64,000 nucleotides of DNA from Asbonarchaeum sp964517675 (lineage in GTDB: Archaea > Nanohalarchaeota > Nanosalinia > Nanosalinales > Nanoanaerosalinaceae), in NCBI GenBank assembly GCA_964517675.1, contig CAZFEL010000001.1:310001-374000 (forward strand), written 5' to 3'. The notes beneath the pieces were generated by a model. The model saw only the letters and a list, made by a program, of their open reading frames with translations. It did no database searches and was not told the origin of the DNA. A program made the position numbers and the translations under genes. This document shows positions 33,955 to 43,537 of the stretch, piece by piece. Position 1 is the first letter of the stretch. Each line of letters starts with the position of its first letter.

Positions 33955-35117
33955 GAGCGGGCCAGATGTTCACGAGCGATTTCGTTGCCAGCATGGTCAT
34001 CTTCCTGACGGTCCTGAACCTCGGGTTTTTCGCGATCCAGCAGTCCGTGACCGGCCAGACCCAGTTCAGTGAGCAGAAACGGATGTCACAGCAGGCCTAC
34101 CAGACCGGCGATCTCCTGGTGCGGACGCCGGGCTATCCTCCGGACTGGAACAGGTCGACGGTCCGGATCGTCGGGCTGGCCTCGGAGGACCAGGTGCTGA
34201 ACAATACCAAGCTCTCTGAGCTACGCCTGATGCAGGACTACACGGCCCAGCGACGGGCACTGGGGGTGATGCCATCGGAGATCGTGATAAACGTCTCGCG
34301 GAACGGCTCGACGGTCGAGGTCCCGGGACAGAACGGGGCCGGTGGTCTGGGTGATGGTGCTGTTGGGGTGATCGTGGAGAACGGCAGCGCTGATCTCGCT
34401 GATTACGCGTTCATCGATGCGCTCAACGGATCGGCCCTGACATGGGACCTGTACTGGCCCTCGACGGACGAAAGCGGTCTCGATGCCCTTACTGCCAGGG
34501 CGGTGTACGATCACACGACCGACAGTGCAGCGATGGCGGATGATCTATTCCGCAATCTCTCCGGTGGTGACTACCGGACAATCTTGGCGGAGGATGGTGG
34601 GGTGACCGCGGACCAGGTCAGTGAAGAGGACGAGCTTTCTGCGTTCATCGAGGAGGGAGGGACCATCGTCCACGCTGGAGAGGATCCTGCTTTCATCAGG
34701 GACGTGTTCGAGCTGGGTCCGACCAGCAGCGGTGAGACGTCGGGGTTCGTGAAGCGGGAGGGAGCTGTGCTGAACGAGAGCCTGGAGGCCGGTGATACCA
34801 TTGAATTCGCCAGTGCTCCGATGGCGTTTGCTGATACTGATGCGGTCTATATCAACGGGACGACGGACCCGAACTGTCTGGTCTGCCGGTGGTCGATCGG
34901 TGCCGGGCAGGTCTTTTACGTGGCGGATACGAACACGAGTGATGCTGGGGCGAGCGTGTTCACTGGCGGGTCGGCGTTCACCGGGTCCATGCGACTTGTC
35001 TTCGGCAGTCCTGTCCCTGAGGATGCGGCCCAGGTCGCGGTCAGCAGGCGCTCGGTGATCGTCGATACTGTCGAGGGACTGCAGCGGGCTCGATTGCAGG
35101 TGATTGTATGGCGATAG
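33951..35117 (+). CDS. Large pilin-like protein, 388 residues
   Basis: MRAG|QMFTSDFVASMVIF gives a class III-like processing site followed by a span (about 9-29). The long outside region has an alpha/beta central part ('EGGTIVHAGEDPAFIRDVFEL', glutamine amidotransferase-like in appearance but with no catalytic residues seen) and one Cys pair (CLVC). Pilins with N-terminal helix and large C-terminal domains occur in archaeal adhesion pili. It overlaps its neighbours at both ends. Confidence 0.65.
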   Translation: MRAGQMFTSDFVASMVIFLTVLNLGFFAIQQSVTGQTQFSEQKRMSQQAYQTGDLLVRTPGYPPDWNRSTVRIVGLASEDQVLNNTKLSELRLMQDYTAQRRALGVMPSEIVINVSRNGSTVEVPGQNGAGGLGDGAVGVIVENGSADLADYAFIDALNGSALTWDLYWPSTDESGLDALTARAVYDHTTDSAAMADDLFRNLSGGDYRTILAEDGGVTADQVSEEDELSAFIEEGGTIVHAGEDPAFIRDVFELGPTSSGETSGFVKREGAVLNESLEAGDTIEFASAPMAFADTDAVYINGTTDPNCLVCRWSIGAGQVFYVADTNTSDAGASVFTGGSAFTGSMRLVFGSPVPEDAAQVAVSRRSVIVDTVEGLQRARLQVIVWR

Positions 35118-38100
35118 CACAGGACAGCAGGAAGGCGTTTTACTTCTCATTTGACGCTCTCATAGCCGCGACAGTGGTCTTTTTCGCCCTGGCGACGGTG
35201 ATGCAGATGGATGCGCCGGATCAGACGTCGTCGATCTCGACGACCTACCAGCGTGCTGATACATCGGCGGAAGATGCACTCCAGCTTGCGATGCAGTCGA
35301 GGCTCCGGGATGCGGTCTCTGTCCAGGAGCAGGAGGAACTGATCAATGATACGGTCCTTGAGGAGGACGATCTCGAGGCCTCGGTCATGGATGCGATAGC
35401 GATACTGTGGGCCTCGAATGAGACGTCAGCAGCGCGGAACCTTTCTAAGGGGTTTTTCAGGGGACTTGTGCCGCCTGATTTCGATTACCGTGTGCGGATC
35501 GGTGATGGAGCGGGGACGGTGATCTACAGCAGTTCGGAGACCTTCGATAGCTCGTCGCTTGTCGCGCGTGCAACCCGGATGGTCTCTGGTGTCTCCAGGA
35601 ACAGGCCGACCCGCGGGTTCAGCGCCAAGGCATCCCTGACGGATCTGGGAGCTATCAAGTCGGAGTATTTCTTCTTCGGCGGGTACGTTGGTGATGGGAC
35701 GATCACGGCGAACATCACCCTTCCTGCGTACAGGAATATCGTCGCGACGGAGCTGGAGGGGGATTTCAGCGGGAGGTTCAATCTCTCTGTCAACGGCGAT
35801 CCTGCTGGAAGCTATGAGCCCTCGGCGACGAACCTCTCTGCGGACACGTTCACCGTCTGTAACTTGACGTACGAGACAGGTCGTTGTGGTGCTCTCGAGC
35901 AGGGGGACAACGAGGTGCGGTTCGAGTTCACGGGCAACGGGACCAGTATCGGCGGCGGGTTCGTCCGTGTCGATTACAACAGGTCCGAATCGCTGGAATC
36001 GAGGAGCGACACGTACACGATAGAGAGGGACGAGTTCCCGGGCATCGAGGGTATAATCAACCTGTTCGGCTCATTCCACGTCCCGGGAACCCTCCACGGC
36101 ATGGAGGCACGTCTGCATTATGAGACGAACAGCACGGTATTCTTCAAGATCGGCAATGTGACTGTCTACAGCAACACCAGCGAGGGTGCGGTAGACGTTA
36201 CACTGGACAATGAGACCATTGCATCATCGCTCCAGGAGGAAAACGTCTCCCTTGATGAATTGAGTAACGAGACGGTCCCGTACAGGCTTGGGGTCCGTAA
36301 CCTGTCCGAGACCGACAGGGATCCAGCTGATTCGGTGCCTGTTATCGATGTCTCCGGAAGCATGCAGAACGATAACAACAATGACGGTACTTCCCTGCTC
36401 GATGAGGCCAAGAATGCTTCGAAGATGTTCGTGGACTCGATTCTGGAAGTGGAGGTCAACCGTGCGGGGATGGTCGCCTATGAGTCGACGGTGGATGCGG
36501 TCCATCCTCTCTCGAAGGATGAAGCATCGATCAAGGATTCTATCGATTCCTTGAAGTCCGGTGGCAACACGTGTATCGGCTGTGGTATCCTCGAGGCCAC
36601 AGAGGTGGTCTCGGAACCATCGTACGTCCAGGTGGTATCGCGGGGGGCCCAGTGGCGGTGGAATGCCTCGTATCCGGATTCATCGCCGCCCGATATCGAT
36701 GGGGAGAACTGGACGGTGACCGGCTACAATGACAGTGGATGGGGTCGCAACGAGACGATCGCAGGCCTTGGAGGTAACGTGGATACGACCCTGCCTGTCA
36801 ACGGCGGGGATTATTACTTCCGGAAGACGTTCCAGTGGAGCTGGTCGGAGTACAACGGATTCCAGGCGTTCCTCCGATCGGATGATGCTGCTGATGTCTA
36901 TATCAACGGCAAGCTGGTGGACAACGATACGAGGAAGCACGATGGCCGGTATTGGAACAGGGTGTTCAACGGGCTGCGGCCGATGTTCGAGGATTCGTAT
37001 GAACGAGGCTCGCTCGGAGGGAACTGGACGATAACCGGGGGGGCCGAAGGTGATGAGGTGAAGCTGGATACGGACTGTGGAGCGACGGAGGGATCCACGG
37101 CGCTCATCCTCCGATGGGGTGGTGCGACGGTGGAGTCGAAGGCGTTCGATCTGTCTGATGAGGCGGCTGCGGGGATCGAGTATGACTTCAAGCAGGGGGG
37201 AGGGGGTGGATGTGAACAGCCTGAGGCCGGGGAGGATGTCATCGTTGAGTATCTTGACGTTGATGGTAACTGGCAGCAGCTGAAGGAACATCCGGGCGGT
37301 GGAAGCGACCCGTCGCGTGGCAGCTGGACGGGCTACAGCCATAATCTGCCTGATGATGCGCTTCACTCTGGTCTGAAGGTCCGTTTCCGGTATCCGTCTG
37401 GTTCTGGTTCTGATTATGATTACTGGGCGGTCGATGATTTCACCGTCGGCAACTCGATCAAGGTGAACGATTCCATCCTCCAGGAGGGACGGAATACGAT
37501 CGCGGTCCGGCTGAAGGACGATGGAACGACTGCGTTCACGAGCTGGGTGACGGAGACGACGTCCGACTGGGAGAAAGGCGGGTTCACGAACACGACGGCA
37601 CAGGACGGTGATCTGCTGCTGGCTGGCCGGGAGACGGTCTTCACCGATGGCTTCGAGGACGGTGATCTGGCGCCGTGGACGTGTAGCGGAGATGGGGTCT
37701 GTGGGGTGAGTACGTCCTGTGCGATCAGTGGGACGTATTCGGCCTATCACGGGGCGGACAGTGGACAGATAACATCGCCTGCGTCGGATCTTGGGTCGTA
37801 CGATGGAGCAAACCTGTCGTACGCGGTCCGGAAGGGAGATGAAAGCTGCAGTGAGGACCCGGACGGGAACGAGGATCTCATCGTGGAGTACCTGGATTCG
37901 AGCGATACCTGGCAGCAGCTCGAGGTCATTGAGGTGAAGGACCTGAACGATGGCGAGGTGACGGAGCGGGAGGTCGCTCTGCCGGGCGATGCGCTCCACG
38001 CTGACTTCCAGGTGCGGTTCCGACAGCGGAAGGGAAGTGGCGGAGACAATGATTACTGGCATGTTGACGATATCGCTCTGGAATCGACGGGTCTGAGCTC

Positions 38101-39457
38101 GTCGCAGGGCAACTACACGTCCTCCATGTTCGATGCAGGGCAGGAGGTTGTGTGGAAGGATGCTGTGGTGGATGCGACGACACCTGCAGGGACGAACTAC
38201 AGTATCGATTATTCGAACGGCAGTCAATGGTATGATACGATCGATCAGGTGCCGGATTCGCGATATATCCGGTTCAATATGAGTCTGCGGACGGATGATT
38301 TGACGGTGACGCCGAGGGTAGACAGGGTCAATATCAGCTTCGAGGGGCCATCAGTGGAGTTCGACTTCGAGCTCAATGCCTCGGAGTACAGGAACCGTTC
38401 GATGGTGGTGATGTCGGACGGGGAGGCCAACAGGGAGACCTCGATGAGCAACGTCCCGGATCATGACGGCGACGGCGACGTGGATGCGAAAGACCACACG
38501 ATCGAGGCGGCCTGTCGGGCGTGGCAGGATCATGAGGTGCGTGTCTTCACAGTCGGGTTCGGTGGCAACGTGGACAACCAGACGCTCCAGCTGACTGCTG
38601 ACTGTGGCAACGGTAAGTACTTCTTCGCGGAAGAAGGGAAGCTAGCTGAGCTGTTCGATGAGATCGCCCAGAACATCGTCGAGGCGACGGAGAAAGGCCA
38701 GGAGCTTCTGGTGAAACAGGGCGTGGTCAATGATACGCTGTTCTCTGATTCATCGTTGACCCTGAATTATTCCTCTCCACGGGGGCTGGAGTTTGGCAGG
38801 TTCCGGATATCCCAGGCGTCCAACCGTTTCGGGGGGAACGTGACGTCCCCGAAGAACGGTTCCTTCGATGTACCGGCGGAGACAGAACTGCTGGATGCGC
38901 GGTTGCTGTCGTACTCCTCGAACTACTGGACAGACCGGGTGACGATGGAGAACGGGACAGGGCAGCATGAGTATGTCTACAGGCTCTGGAAATACGGTGC
39001 GGACTATGATGATCTCGGAGATCCGTACAACGTCCATCTACCGCCGGAGAAGGCGACTGTCGGCGCCAGGAACAATGTGTCGGTCGATACGGCGTTCAAC
39101 CGCACGACGACGGTTGGTGGGAGCAATTTCTCCCGCGTGGTATATGATCTGATGATAGACGGGTTCGTCGGCTATGGTGATGTCTTCAACAAGTCCGAAG
39201 GGGGGACGCGGAACGTGACGACCGATTATGGCAGCTTCGAGCTGGAGGTCGGGAACGCCTCCGATCCATGGGAGCCGAACGGTGACGCGGCGGACAACGC
39301 TACCGAGAGGCTGCTGAACAAGCTTGACGTGGATGATGACGGGAGTGTCGATTTCCAGATCGACAGTGATAATCTCAACATCGACCAGAACTCTCTGAGC
39401 GGCCTTAAATGGCTCTGGGGTCCTGCCATCGTGTCGGTGGAGGTGTGGGAGGAATGA
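35108..39457 (+). CDS. Giant VWA-domain pilin-like adhesin, 1449 residues
   Basis: The N-terminus (RKAFYFSFDALIAATVVFF, residues 8-26) resembles a class III signal and span. A von Willebrand A domain begins with the MIDAS motif DVSGSM (D414) but is interrupted after about residue 500. Its second half resumes near 1095 with MSDGEAN (D1104) and VFTVGFGG. The about 600-residue insert holds a PA14/beta-sandwich-like part and two MAM-like jelly-roll domains (about 638-780 and 850-995; both with 'VEYLD' and 'DYW.VDD' strands). The C-terminus is beta-rich. It is probably the metal-dependent adhesin of the pilus. Confidence 0.75.
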   Translation: MAIAQDSRKAFYFSFDALIAATVVFFALATVMQMDAPDQTSSISTTYQRADTSAEDALQLAMQSRLRDAVSVQEQEELINDTVLEEDDLEASVMDAIAILWASNETSAARNLSKGFFRGLVPPDFDYRVRIGDGAGTVIYSSSETFDSSSLVARATRMVSGVSRNRPTRGFSAKASLTDLGAIKSEYFFFGGYVGDGTITANITLPAYRNIVATELEGDFSGRFNLSVNGDPAGSYEPSATNLSADTFTVCNLTYETGRCGALEQGDNEVRFEFTGNGTSIGGGFVRVDYNRSESLESRSDTYTIERDEFPGIEGIINLFGSFHVPGTLHGMEARLHYETNSTVFFKIGNVTVYSNTSEGAVDVTLDNETIASSLQEENVSLDELSNETVPYRLGVRNLSETDRDPADSVPVIDVSGSMQNDNNNDGTSLLDEAKNASKMFVDSILEVEVNRAGMVAYESTVDAVHPLSKDEASIKDSIDSLKSGGNTCIGCGILEATEVVSEPSYVQVVSRGAQWRWNASYPDSSPPDIDGENWTVTGYNDSGWGRNETIAGLGGNVDTTLPVNGGDYYFRKTFQWSWSEYNGFQAFLRSDDAADVYINGKLVDNDTRKHDGRYWNRVFNGLRPMFEDSYERGSLGGNWTITGGAEGDEVKLDTDCGATEGSTALILRWGGATVESKAFDLSDEAAAGIEYDFKQGGGGGCEQPEAGEDVIVEYLDVDGNWQQLKEHPGGGSDPSRGSWTGYSHNLPDDALHSGLKVRFRYPSGSGSDYDYWAVDDFTVGNSIKVNDSILQEGRNTIAVRLKDDGTTAFTSWVTETTSDWEKGGFTNTTAQDGDLLLAGRETVFTDGFEDGDLAPWTCSGDGVCGVSTSCAISGTYSAYHGADSGQITSPASDLGSYDGANLSYAVRKGDESCSEDPDGNEDLIVEYLDSSDTWQQLEVIEVKDLNDGEVTEREVALPGDALHADFQVRFRQRKGSGGDNDYWHVDDIALESTGLSSSQGNYTSSMFDAGQEVVWKDAVVDATTPAGTNYSIDYSNGSQWYDTIDQVPDSRYIRFNMSLRTDDLTVTPRVDRVNISFEGPSVEFDFELNASEYRNRSMVVMSDGEANRETSMSNVPDHDGDGDVDAKDHTIEAACRAWQDHEVRVFTVGFGGNVDNQTLQLTADCGNGKYFFAEEGKLAELFDEIAQNIVEATEKGQELLVKQGVVNDTLFSDSSLTLNYSSPRGLEFGRFRISQASNRFGGNVTSPKNGSFDVPAETELLDARLLSYSSNYWTDRVTMENGTGQHEYVYRLWKYGADYDDLGDPYNVHLPPEKATVGARNNVSVDTAFNRTTTVGGSNFSRVVYDLMIDGFVGYGDVFNKSEGGTRNVTTDYGSFELEVGNASDPWEPNGDAADNATERLLNKLDVDDDGSVDFQIDSDNLNIDQNSLSGLKWLWGPAIVSVEVWEE

Positions 39458-40713
39458 GAAAGGGGTTCCTGTACACGGTGCTGGGTGTGTTCATGTTGAA
39501 CCTGGTGATCCTGGCTGTCGTGGTGCCCCTGGAGCTTGATGCTGGTGGGAGCAGTACTGACCGCGTGAACGTCGATGAGACGTTCTATTTCAGCCAGAGT
39601 GTCAGGGATGATATCGGTCGAGCGGTGGATATCTCTTCGCGGCGTGCGATGGTTGCGGTGACCAATATCGTGGTGAACGGCGGTGAGCCGGTGACGGATG
39701 CGGACGGGAAGATCGCGGAGGCGTTCCTCAACGGCACGATAGAGGGGAACGACTCTGATCTGATGGATGAGACGAGTTTCCGTGACTGGATCGGGAAGAT
39801 GGAGGCAGAGGCTGCCGGGGAGGGGTACTCGATCAACATGAGCGTGGAGCTGGCAGACCTGGACGTGGGGATGGAGGAGCCTTTTATCATGTCGTTCGAT
39901 TTCATATACGACCTCGCGATCGCGGATCCTGATATTGGGGTGACGTTCAACAGGACGGATGAACGTTTCAATGGGGCCGGGACGATCGAGGGGGTCGATG
40001 ACCCACTCATCGTGCTTGAGACGGCCGGGAAACGGTTCACGAGCTATGGGCGGTGCTCGACGGCTGATCATGCGTCGGTGGAGATGACGGGTGCGGAGTC
40101 AGAGTACAACTATACGGATGCAGGTTCCGAGCGGACGTGGGCCAGTGGCGATGCCGCGGTCTATAATGGCTCTGATGCAGGCACGATCGATGGTGCGGCG
40201 GAGAAGGTCCTGGTGACGGACGATCTGTGCACGTACGATCCTGATATCCTCGATGATTTTGCAGGGGTCGTCTCGGAGGCCACGACGGATGGGCAGGATG
40301 TCTGCGGGAGTGGTGAGGAGATACCCGGCTACATCGGCGGTATATCGGATCATACAATCGTCGAGGACGGGCAGCGCCTGGTCATGAACCGGGAAGACGT
40401 CTGGGTCAACCGGATCCCGGACCGGATCGAGTCGCGGTGTTTCGTCCCGGACCCTGACGGGCCGTCGTTCCTTGACCGGTTGGAGGGTGAGAAGACCGGT
40501 TCGGGGAACGGGCTTGGGTCGTTCCTCGATGTACCAGACCTTCCTTCGGAGGTCCAGGAGGCCAACAGGAGCGCTGTGGATCACGTATATTTCGATGACT
40601 CGACGGACTACGGCACAGTCCACCGCATAAAGGGGGTTAGTGAGGATTCCGAGTGGTTCCGGCTCGATGATGAGCACGTCCAGCAGTGGGGGCTGGGCGA
40701 TCTGACGTACTGA
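39454..40713 (+). CDS. Pilin-like protein, 419 residues
   Basis: ATG 39454 overlaps the VWA stop (ATGA). MRKG|FLYTVLGVFML is a class III signal with a span to about residue 25. The outside region is acidic, mixed alpha/beta, and has several Cys in its second half. Last gene of the five-gene pilin-like operon, closed by the terminator at 40749. No specific family recognised. Confidence 0.7.
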   Translation: MRKGFLYTVLGVFMLNLVILAVVVPLELDAGGSSTDRVNVDETFYFSQSVRDDIGRAVDISSRRAMVAVTNIVVNGGEPVTDADGKIAEAFLNGTIEGNDSDLMDETSFRDWIGKMEAEAAGEGYSINMSVELADLDVGMEEPFIMSFDFIYDLAIADPDIGVTFNRTDERFNGAGTIEGVDDPLIVLETAGKRFTSYGRCSTADHASVEMTGAESEYNYTDAGSERTWASGDAAVYNGSDAGTIDGAAEKVLVTDDLCTYDPDILDDFAGVVSEATTDGQDVCGSGEEIPGYIGGISDHTIVEDGQRLVMNREDVWVNRIPDRIESRCFVPDPDGPSFLDRLEGEKTGSGNGLGSFLDVPDLPSEVQEANRSAVDHVYFDDSTDYGTVHRIKGVSEDSEWFRLDDEHVQQWGLGDLTY

Positions 40714-40748
40714 TGGCTGGTTCTAGGAAGAAAAAAGGAAAGAAGAAG

Positions 40749-40771
40749 GGACTGATTGCTCAGTCCTTTTT
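40749..40771. terminator. Bidirectional terminator between convergent pilin genes
   Basis: GGACTGA-TTGC-TCAGTCC forms a perfect 7-bp stem with a four-base loop, followed by TTTTT on the + strand; upstream the sequence is A-rich, giving a weak T-rich tail for the minus strand too. It lies between the stops at 40713 (+) and 40770 (-). Confidence 0.75.
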
Positions 40772-41249
40772 AGGGTACAGGTCCGGTCATGGAGCCTGAA
40801 CTGGAGATCTCGGAGCCGGAGATGCCTCCGACATCTGCAGTCAGCGAGACCTCTGCAGAAGCGCAGGCGCCTGAGTCAAGGTCCAGTGCGTCGTTGCTGT
40901 CGATGAAGACTGTTCCTGTATTCCCTGCGGAGATGTACTCGCCGCCGGCCACACTCTTGCTCACGGTGTTGCCGTCACCATAATCGAGGGTCACAGACGT
41001 GATGTTGACGTCTTGGTTGACGGCTGTGAAGATCATGGTGACATTATCCTGACCGGTGTACTGCCAGTTCTCCATCGCGACGGACTGTCCTGAGAAGCGT
41101 GGCGTGGTTGTCTGACACTGGCTGAACACGCCCATCTGCATCAGGACCGCGCCGACGATCACGATGGCGAGCAGTGCCCACCCGTAGGTGGTGAGGTACT
41201 CGATCGCTGACTGTCCCTTCCGATCACGTCGGGAGAAGTCACGTTTCAT
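40770..41249 (-). CDS. Major-type archaeal pilin, 159 residues
   Basis: The N-terminus carries R-R-D-R-K-G | Q-S-A-I-E-Y-L-T-T-Y-G-W-A, the classic archaeal pilin signature with Glu at +5 and a following 'YGWALLAIVIVGAVL' helix. The outer domain of about 115 residues is a beta sandwich with two Cys. This wording of the N-terminus is typical of abundant pilins in DPANN and euryarchaea. It is last in the minus-strand pilus gene order, just downstream of two platform genes, and is a good candidate for the major filament subunit. Confidence 0.85.
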   Translation of the reverse strand: MKRDFSRRDRKGQSAIEYLTTYGWALLAIVIVGAVLMQMGVFSQCQTTTPRFSGQSVAMENWQYTGQDNVTMIFTAVNQDVNITSVTLDYGDGNTVSKSVAGGEYISAGNTGTVFIDSNDALDLDSGACASAEVSLTADVGGISGSEISSSGSMTGPVP

Positions 41250-41300
41250 GGGTATCGTTGAACGAATGCGCTCATCTGTTATAAATAACTTGGCCAGTCC

Positions 41301-42278
41301 TCAGGTCATCCCACCGAATGCGGCGGTGATGACGGTGTCGGTGGCGAAAAACACCACCACTGCGATGATGACGAAGATCGGGGCGTACTTGAACCCTTCC
41401 TTGACGCTGCCGTTTTTGATCTCGGAGATGATCAGGGCGGCGAAGAAGTTCGAGATGATGATCGCGACCAGGGAGAAGTCCGCGAAAAAGGCGGTCCGGA
41501 AGGACGGCTCGGAGAACTCGAATGGTCCTGTTGAGGGCAGATCCTCGAAGTTGATGCTCTCGGAGGACCACATGTCCCCGGTGGTCCGTGTGAGGAAGAC
41601 GGAGACACTGAACAGCAATGGTGCGCCGAACATGGCTGCCATCGAGATGAAAAGCGAGTACATCTTGACGTTCGAGGCGATCTCCTCGCGGAGGTGGAGG
41701 GATTTCTGGATGTCATCCGCTGATGATTCGAGCAGTTTCGAGACCTGGCCGCCTGACTCGATACCGTCCTGGAGGAGGTTGAGGGTCTCTTCGAACAGCT
41801 CGGAGTTCGTGTCCTCCGAGAGCTGTTGGAGGGCTTCGTCGATGGATTTCCCGCCGAACATCTCCATGGATGCTTGCTTGAGGTCGTTCGCGAGCGGGCC
41901 GAACTCGTCTCTGGCAGACAGCAGGAAGGCCCGGTCGATCGTCATGCCGGACTGGATGTTCGCGGAGATGAGCTGGAGCGCATCGGGCAGGACCTCTTCG
42001 ATCTGTTTCCGGCGCTTGTTGGCCATCAGGCTGAAGATGAGATACGGGAGCGCGAAGATAATCGGCAGGCCGATGACTATCGTGGCGATCTTGACGGTGA
42101 TCGAGGCCTGGAAGATGAGCAGGAAGATAGCGAGGAGTGTGAGGAACCCGGCGTAGATATCGAAGGTGAGGTTGCGGTAGTTGTGTATATGGGCGTGATG
42201 TGCCTCGCGTTCGATCTTCTCCTGGTAGAAGTCCGGCAGGAGGTTGTAGGTCGTGTTGATGGCGCGTTCGACGTCCAT
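41301..42278 (-). CDS. Pilus platform protein 2 (TadC/T2SSF)
   Basis: The 325-residue protein has a T2SSF domain (about residues 105-235; 'ANIQSGMTIDRAFLLSARDEFG', 'GIESGGQVSKLLESSADDI') flanked by spans near 45-85 and at the C-terminus (about 205-230, 265-320). It starts at the stop of the preceding platform gene (42278). Pairs of short T2SSF proteins replace one long ArlJ in Tad-like systems; together they form the membrane platform for the ATPase at 43855. Confidence 0.85.
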   Translation of the reverse strand: MDVERAINTTYNLLPDFYQEKIEREAHHAHIHNYRNLTFDIYAGFLTLLAIFLLIFQASITVKIATIVIGLPIIFALPYLIFSLMANKRRKQIEEVLPDALQLISANIQSGMTIDRAFLLSARDEFGPLANDLKQASMEMFGGKSIDEALQQLSEDTNSELFEETLNLLQDGIESGGQVSKLLESSADDIQKSLHLREEIASNVKMYSLFISMAAMFGAPLLFSVSVFLTRTTGDMWSSESINFEDLPSTGPFEFSEPSFRTAFFADFSLVAIIISNFFAALIISEIKNGSVKEGFKYAPIFVIIAVVVFFATDTVITAAFGGMT

Positions 42279-43228
42279 CAGGTCTTCACCAGGGGCCGTT
42301 TCGCATCGACGATGTTTATGAACACGAGCTGGAACATGACGAGGCCGATGATGATGCCGTAGAACATTGTGTTCGAGATGCTCATCCCTGTCAGGGTCGA
42401 CAGGATCATGAGGAAGGTGACACCGAGTGAGGGCATGATGATGGCGATCATCATGTACATCAGGGTGTAGGGGTTGAGCTCTTTGCCGTATTTCTCGACG
42501 GCGAGGATCTGTTTCTCCATGATGTTATCGACCAGGGATTCGAGGGTCGAGGAGACGTCTGCTCCTGATTTGAGGGCGTTGATGAGCTGCCAGAGTGCCC
42601 GGCGGAACTGCTGGGAGGGGTTCCGCAGGATGGCGTCCTCGAGTGCCTCGACCTCTGATTTGCCGGCGTTGATATCGTTGACGATCTTGCGGAACTCGTT
42701 CGATGCCTCGCCGTATCCATCGGTGACCGAGACCATAGCCTGGTACAGTGAGATCCCGGCCTGGACCTCGATGAGGACGTGACGCAGTGCGTAGGGGAGT
42801 TCCTTCTCGAGCTCTCGTGTCCGTTTCCTGGCCTTGATGTTGGGGCGCTTTGAGAAAGTAAAGACGCCGAACACGAGCATGATGGGTGTGAGGAAGATGG
42901 AGTAGATGATGAGATCGCTGAATCCCGCGAGACCGATAGCGAGCATGCCGGCACCTGCCATCAGGGCGAGCTGGAGTGCTTTCTGGAGTGTCTCCGCTAG
43001 GTACCGGATATCGTCCTGTTCATCCATCTCTGCCTGGATCAGGTCCCGCTGCAGGTTCGGGAAAAACGGCATCAGCTGCTCCGCTGCCGGCATCAGCATC
43101 TCGACCTGGTTTTCCTTCTTCATGAGCCAGGGTGCTGGCGGGCCCTCGCTGTCCCTGTTGTCTTCCTCATCCTGTGCGGTCTCATCGTCGCTGCCGGAGA
43201 AGATGTCCGTGATCCGTTCGAGGGCCAT
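42278..43228 (-). CDS. Pilus platform protein 1 (TadB/TadC, T2SSF)
   Basis: The 316-residue protein contains the T2SSF fold: 'ELPYALRHVLIEVQAGISLYQAMV', 'FRRALWQLINALKSGADVSSTLESLVDNI', with spans near residues 88-125 and two at the C-terminus (about 250-305). The N-terminal 60 residues are acidic and cytoplasmic. Partner of the next gene, with which it shares a stop/start base. Separated from the ATPase gene by two small + strand genes. Confidence 0.85.
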   Translation of the reverse strand: MALERITDIFSGSDDETAQDEEDNRDSEGPPAPWLMKKENQVEMLMPAAEQLMPFFPNLQRDLIQAEMDEQDDIRYLAETLQKALQLALMAGAGMLAIGLAGFSDLIIYSIFLTPIMLVFGVFTFSKRPNIKARKRTRELEKELPYALRHVLIEVQAGISLYQAMVSVTDGYGEASNEFRKIVNDINAGKSEVEALEDAILRNPSQQFRRALWQLINALKSGADVSSTLESLVDNIMEKQILAVEKYGKELNPYTLMYMMIAIIMPSLGVTFLMILSTLTGMSISNTMFYGIIIGLVMFQLVFINIVDAKRPLVKT

Positions 43229-43280
43229 ACAGGATACGATGCCCGCTCATGCCATATAAATCTGGTACTGGAGCAAGCCA

Positions 43281-43287
43281 CTTAAAC
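43281..43287 (+). promoter_or_regulatory. TATA-like box before 43309 gene
   Basis: CTTAAAC is centred about 25 nt before ATG 43309, facing away from the platform genes. It gives the two inserted + genes their own promoter. Confidence 0.5.
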
Positions 43288-43308
43288 CGGGAGGACCCAG
43301 TCTCTGGT

Positions 43309-43527
43309 ATGAGCGAAGAGCTGTCGGCGTATGAGGAGGAACGACTCGAACTGGAGCGGGAGAAGGTCCGACTCCTCAGAAAGATCCGCAAAGATATGAA
43401 GCACCAACGCAACCTCGATAACATCCACAACGTCATCGATACGCTGGAGATCGATCGGGACGATATCGATGCTGCGGTGAGTTTTATCGGGGAGCATCTC
43501 GAGAAGCGACGCGAGGACGAAGGCTGA
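43309..43527 (+). CDS. 72-residue charged helical protein
   Basis: ATG 43309 is supported by the TATA-like box upstream; the frame extends further 5' without need. The product is almost entirely charged helix (ELSAYEEERLELEREKVRLLRKIRKDM), a likely short coiled coil, with a small C-terminal helix. No family recognised. It lies, with the next gene, on the opposite strand between the pilus ATPase and platform genes. Confidence 0.65.
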   Translation: MSEELSAYEEERLELEREKVRLLRKIRKDMKHQRNLDNIHNVIDTLEIDRDDIDAAVSFIGEHLEKRREDEG

Positions 43528-43537
43528 GGGGTCGTCT

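Noticed and set aside
33951..35117. Glutamine amidotransferase or hydrolase domain in the 388-residue pilin-like protein
   Set aside because: The EGGTIVHAGED strand-turn looks suggestive, but no catalytic Cys/His/Glu arrangement is present.
36680..38227. 515-residue minus-strand ORF inside the VWA gene
   Set aside because: Arg/Ile-rich shadow frame with no motif; the VWA frame shows clear domains.
40712..40798. 28-codon Lys-rich ORF overlapping the terminator
   Set aside because: It spans a stem-loop terminator and has no RBS or conserved feature; likely chance.
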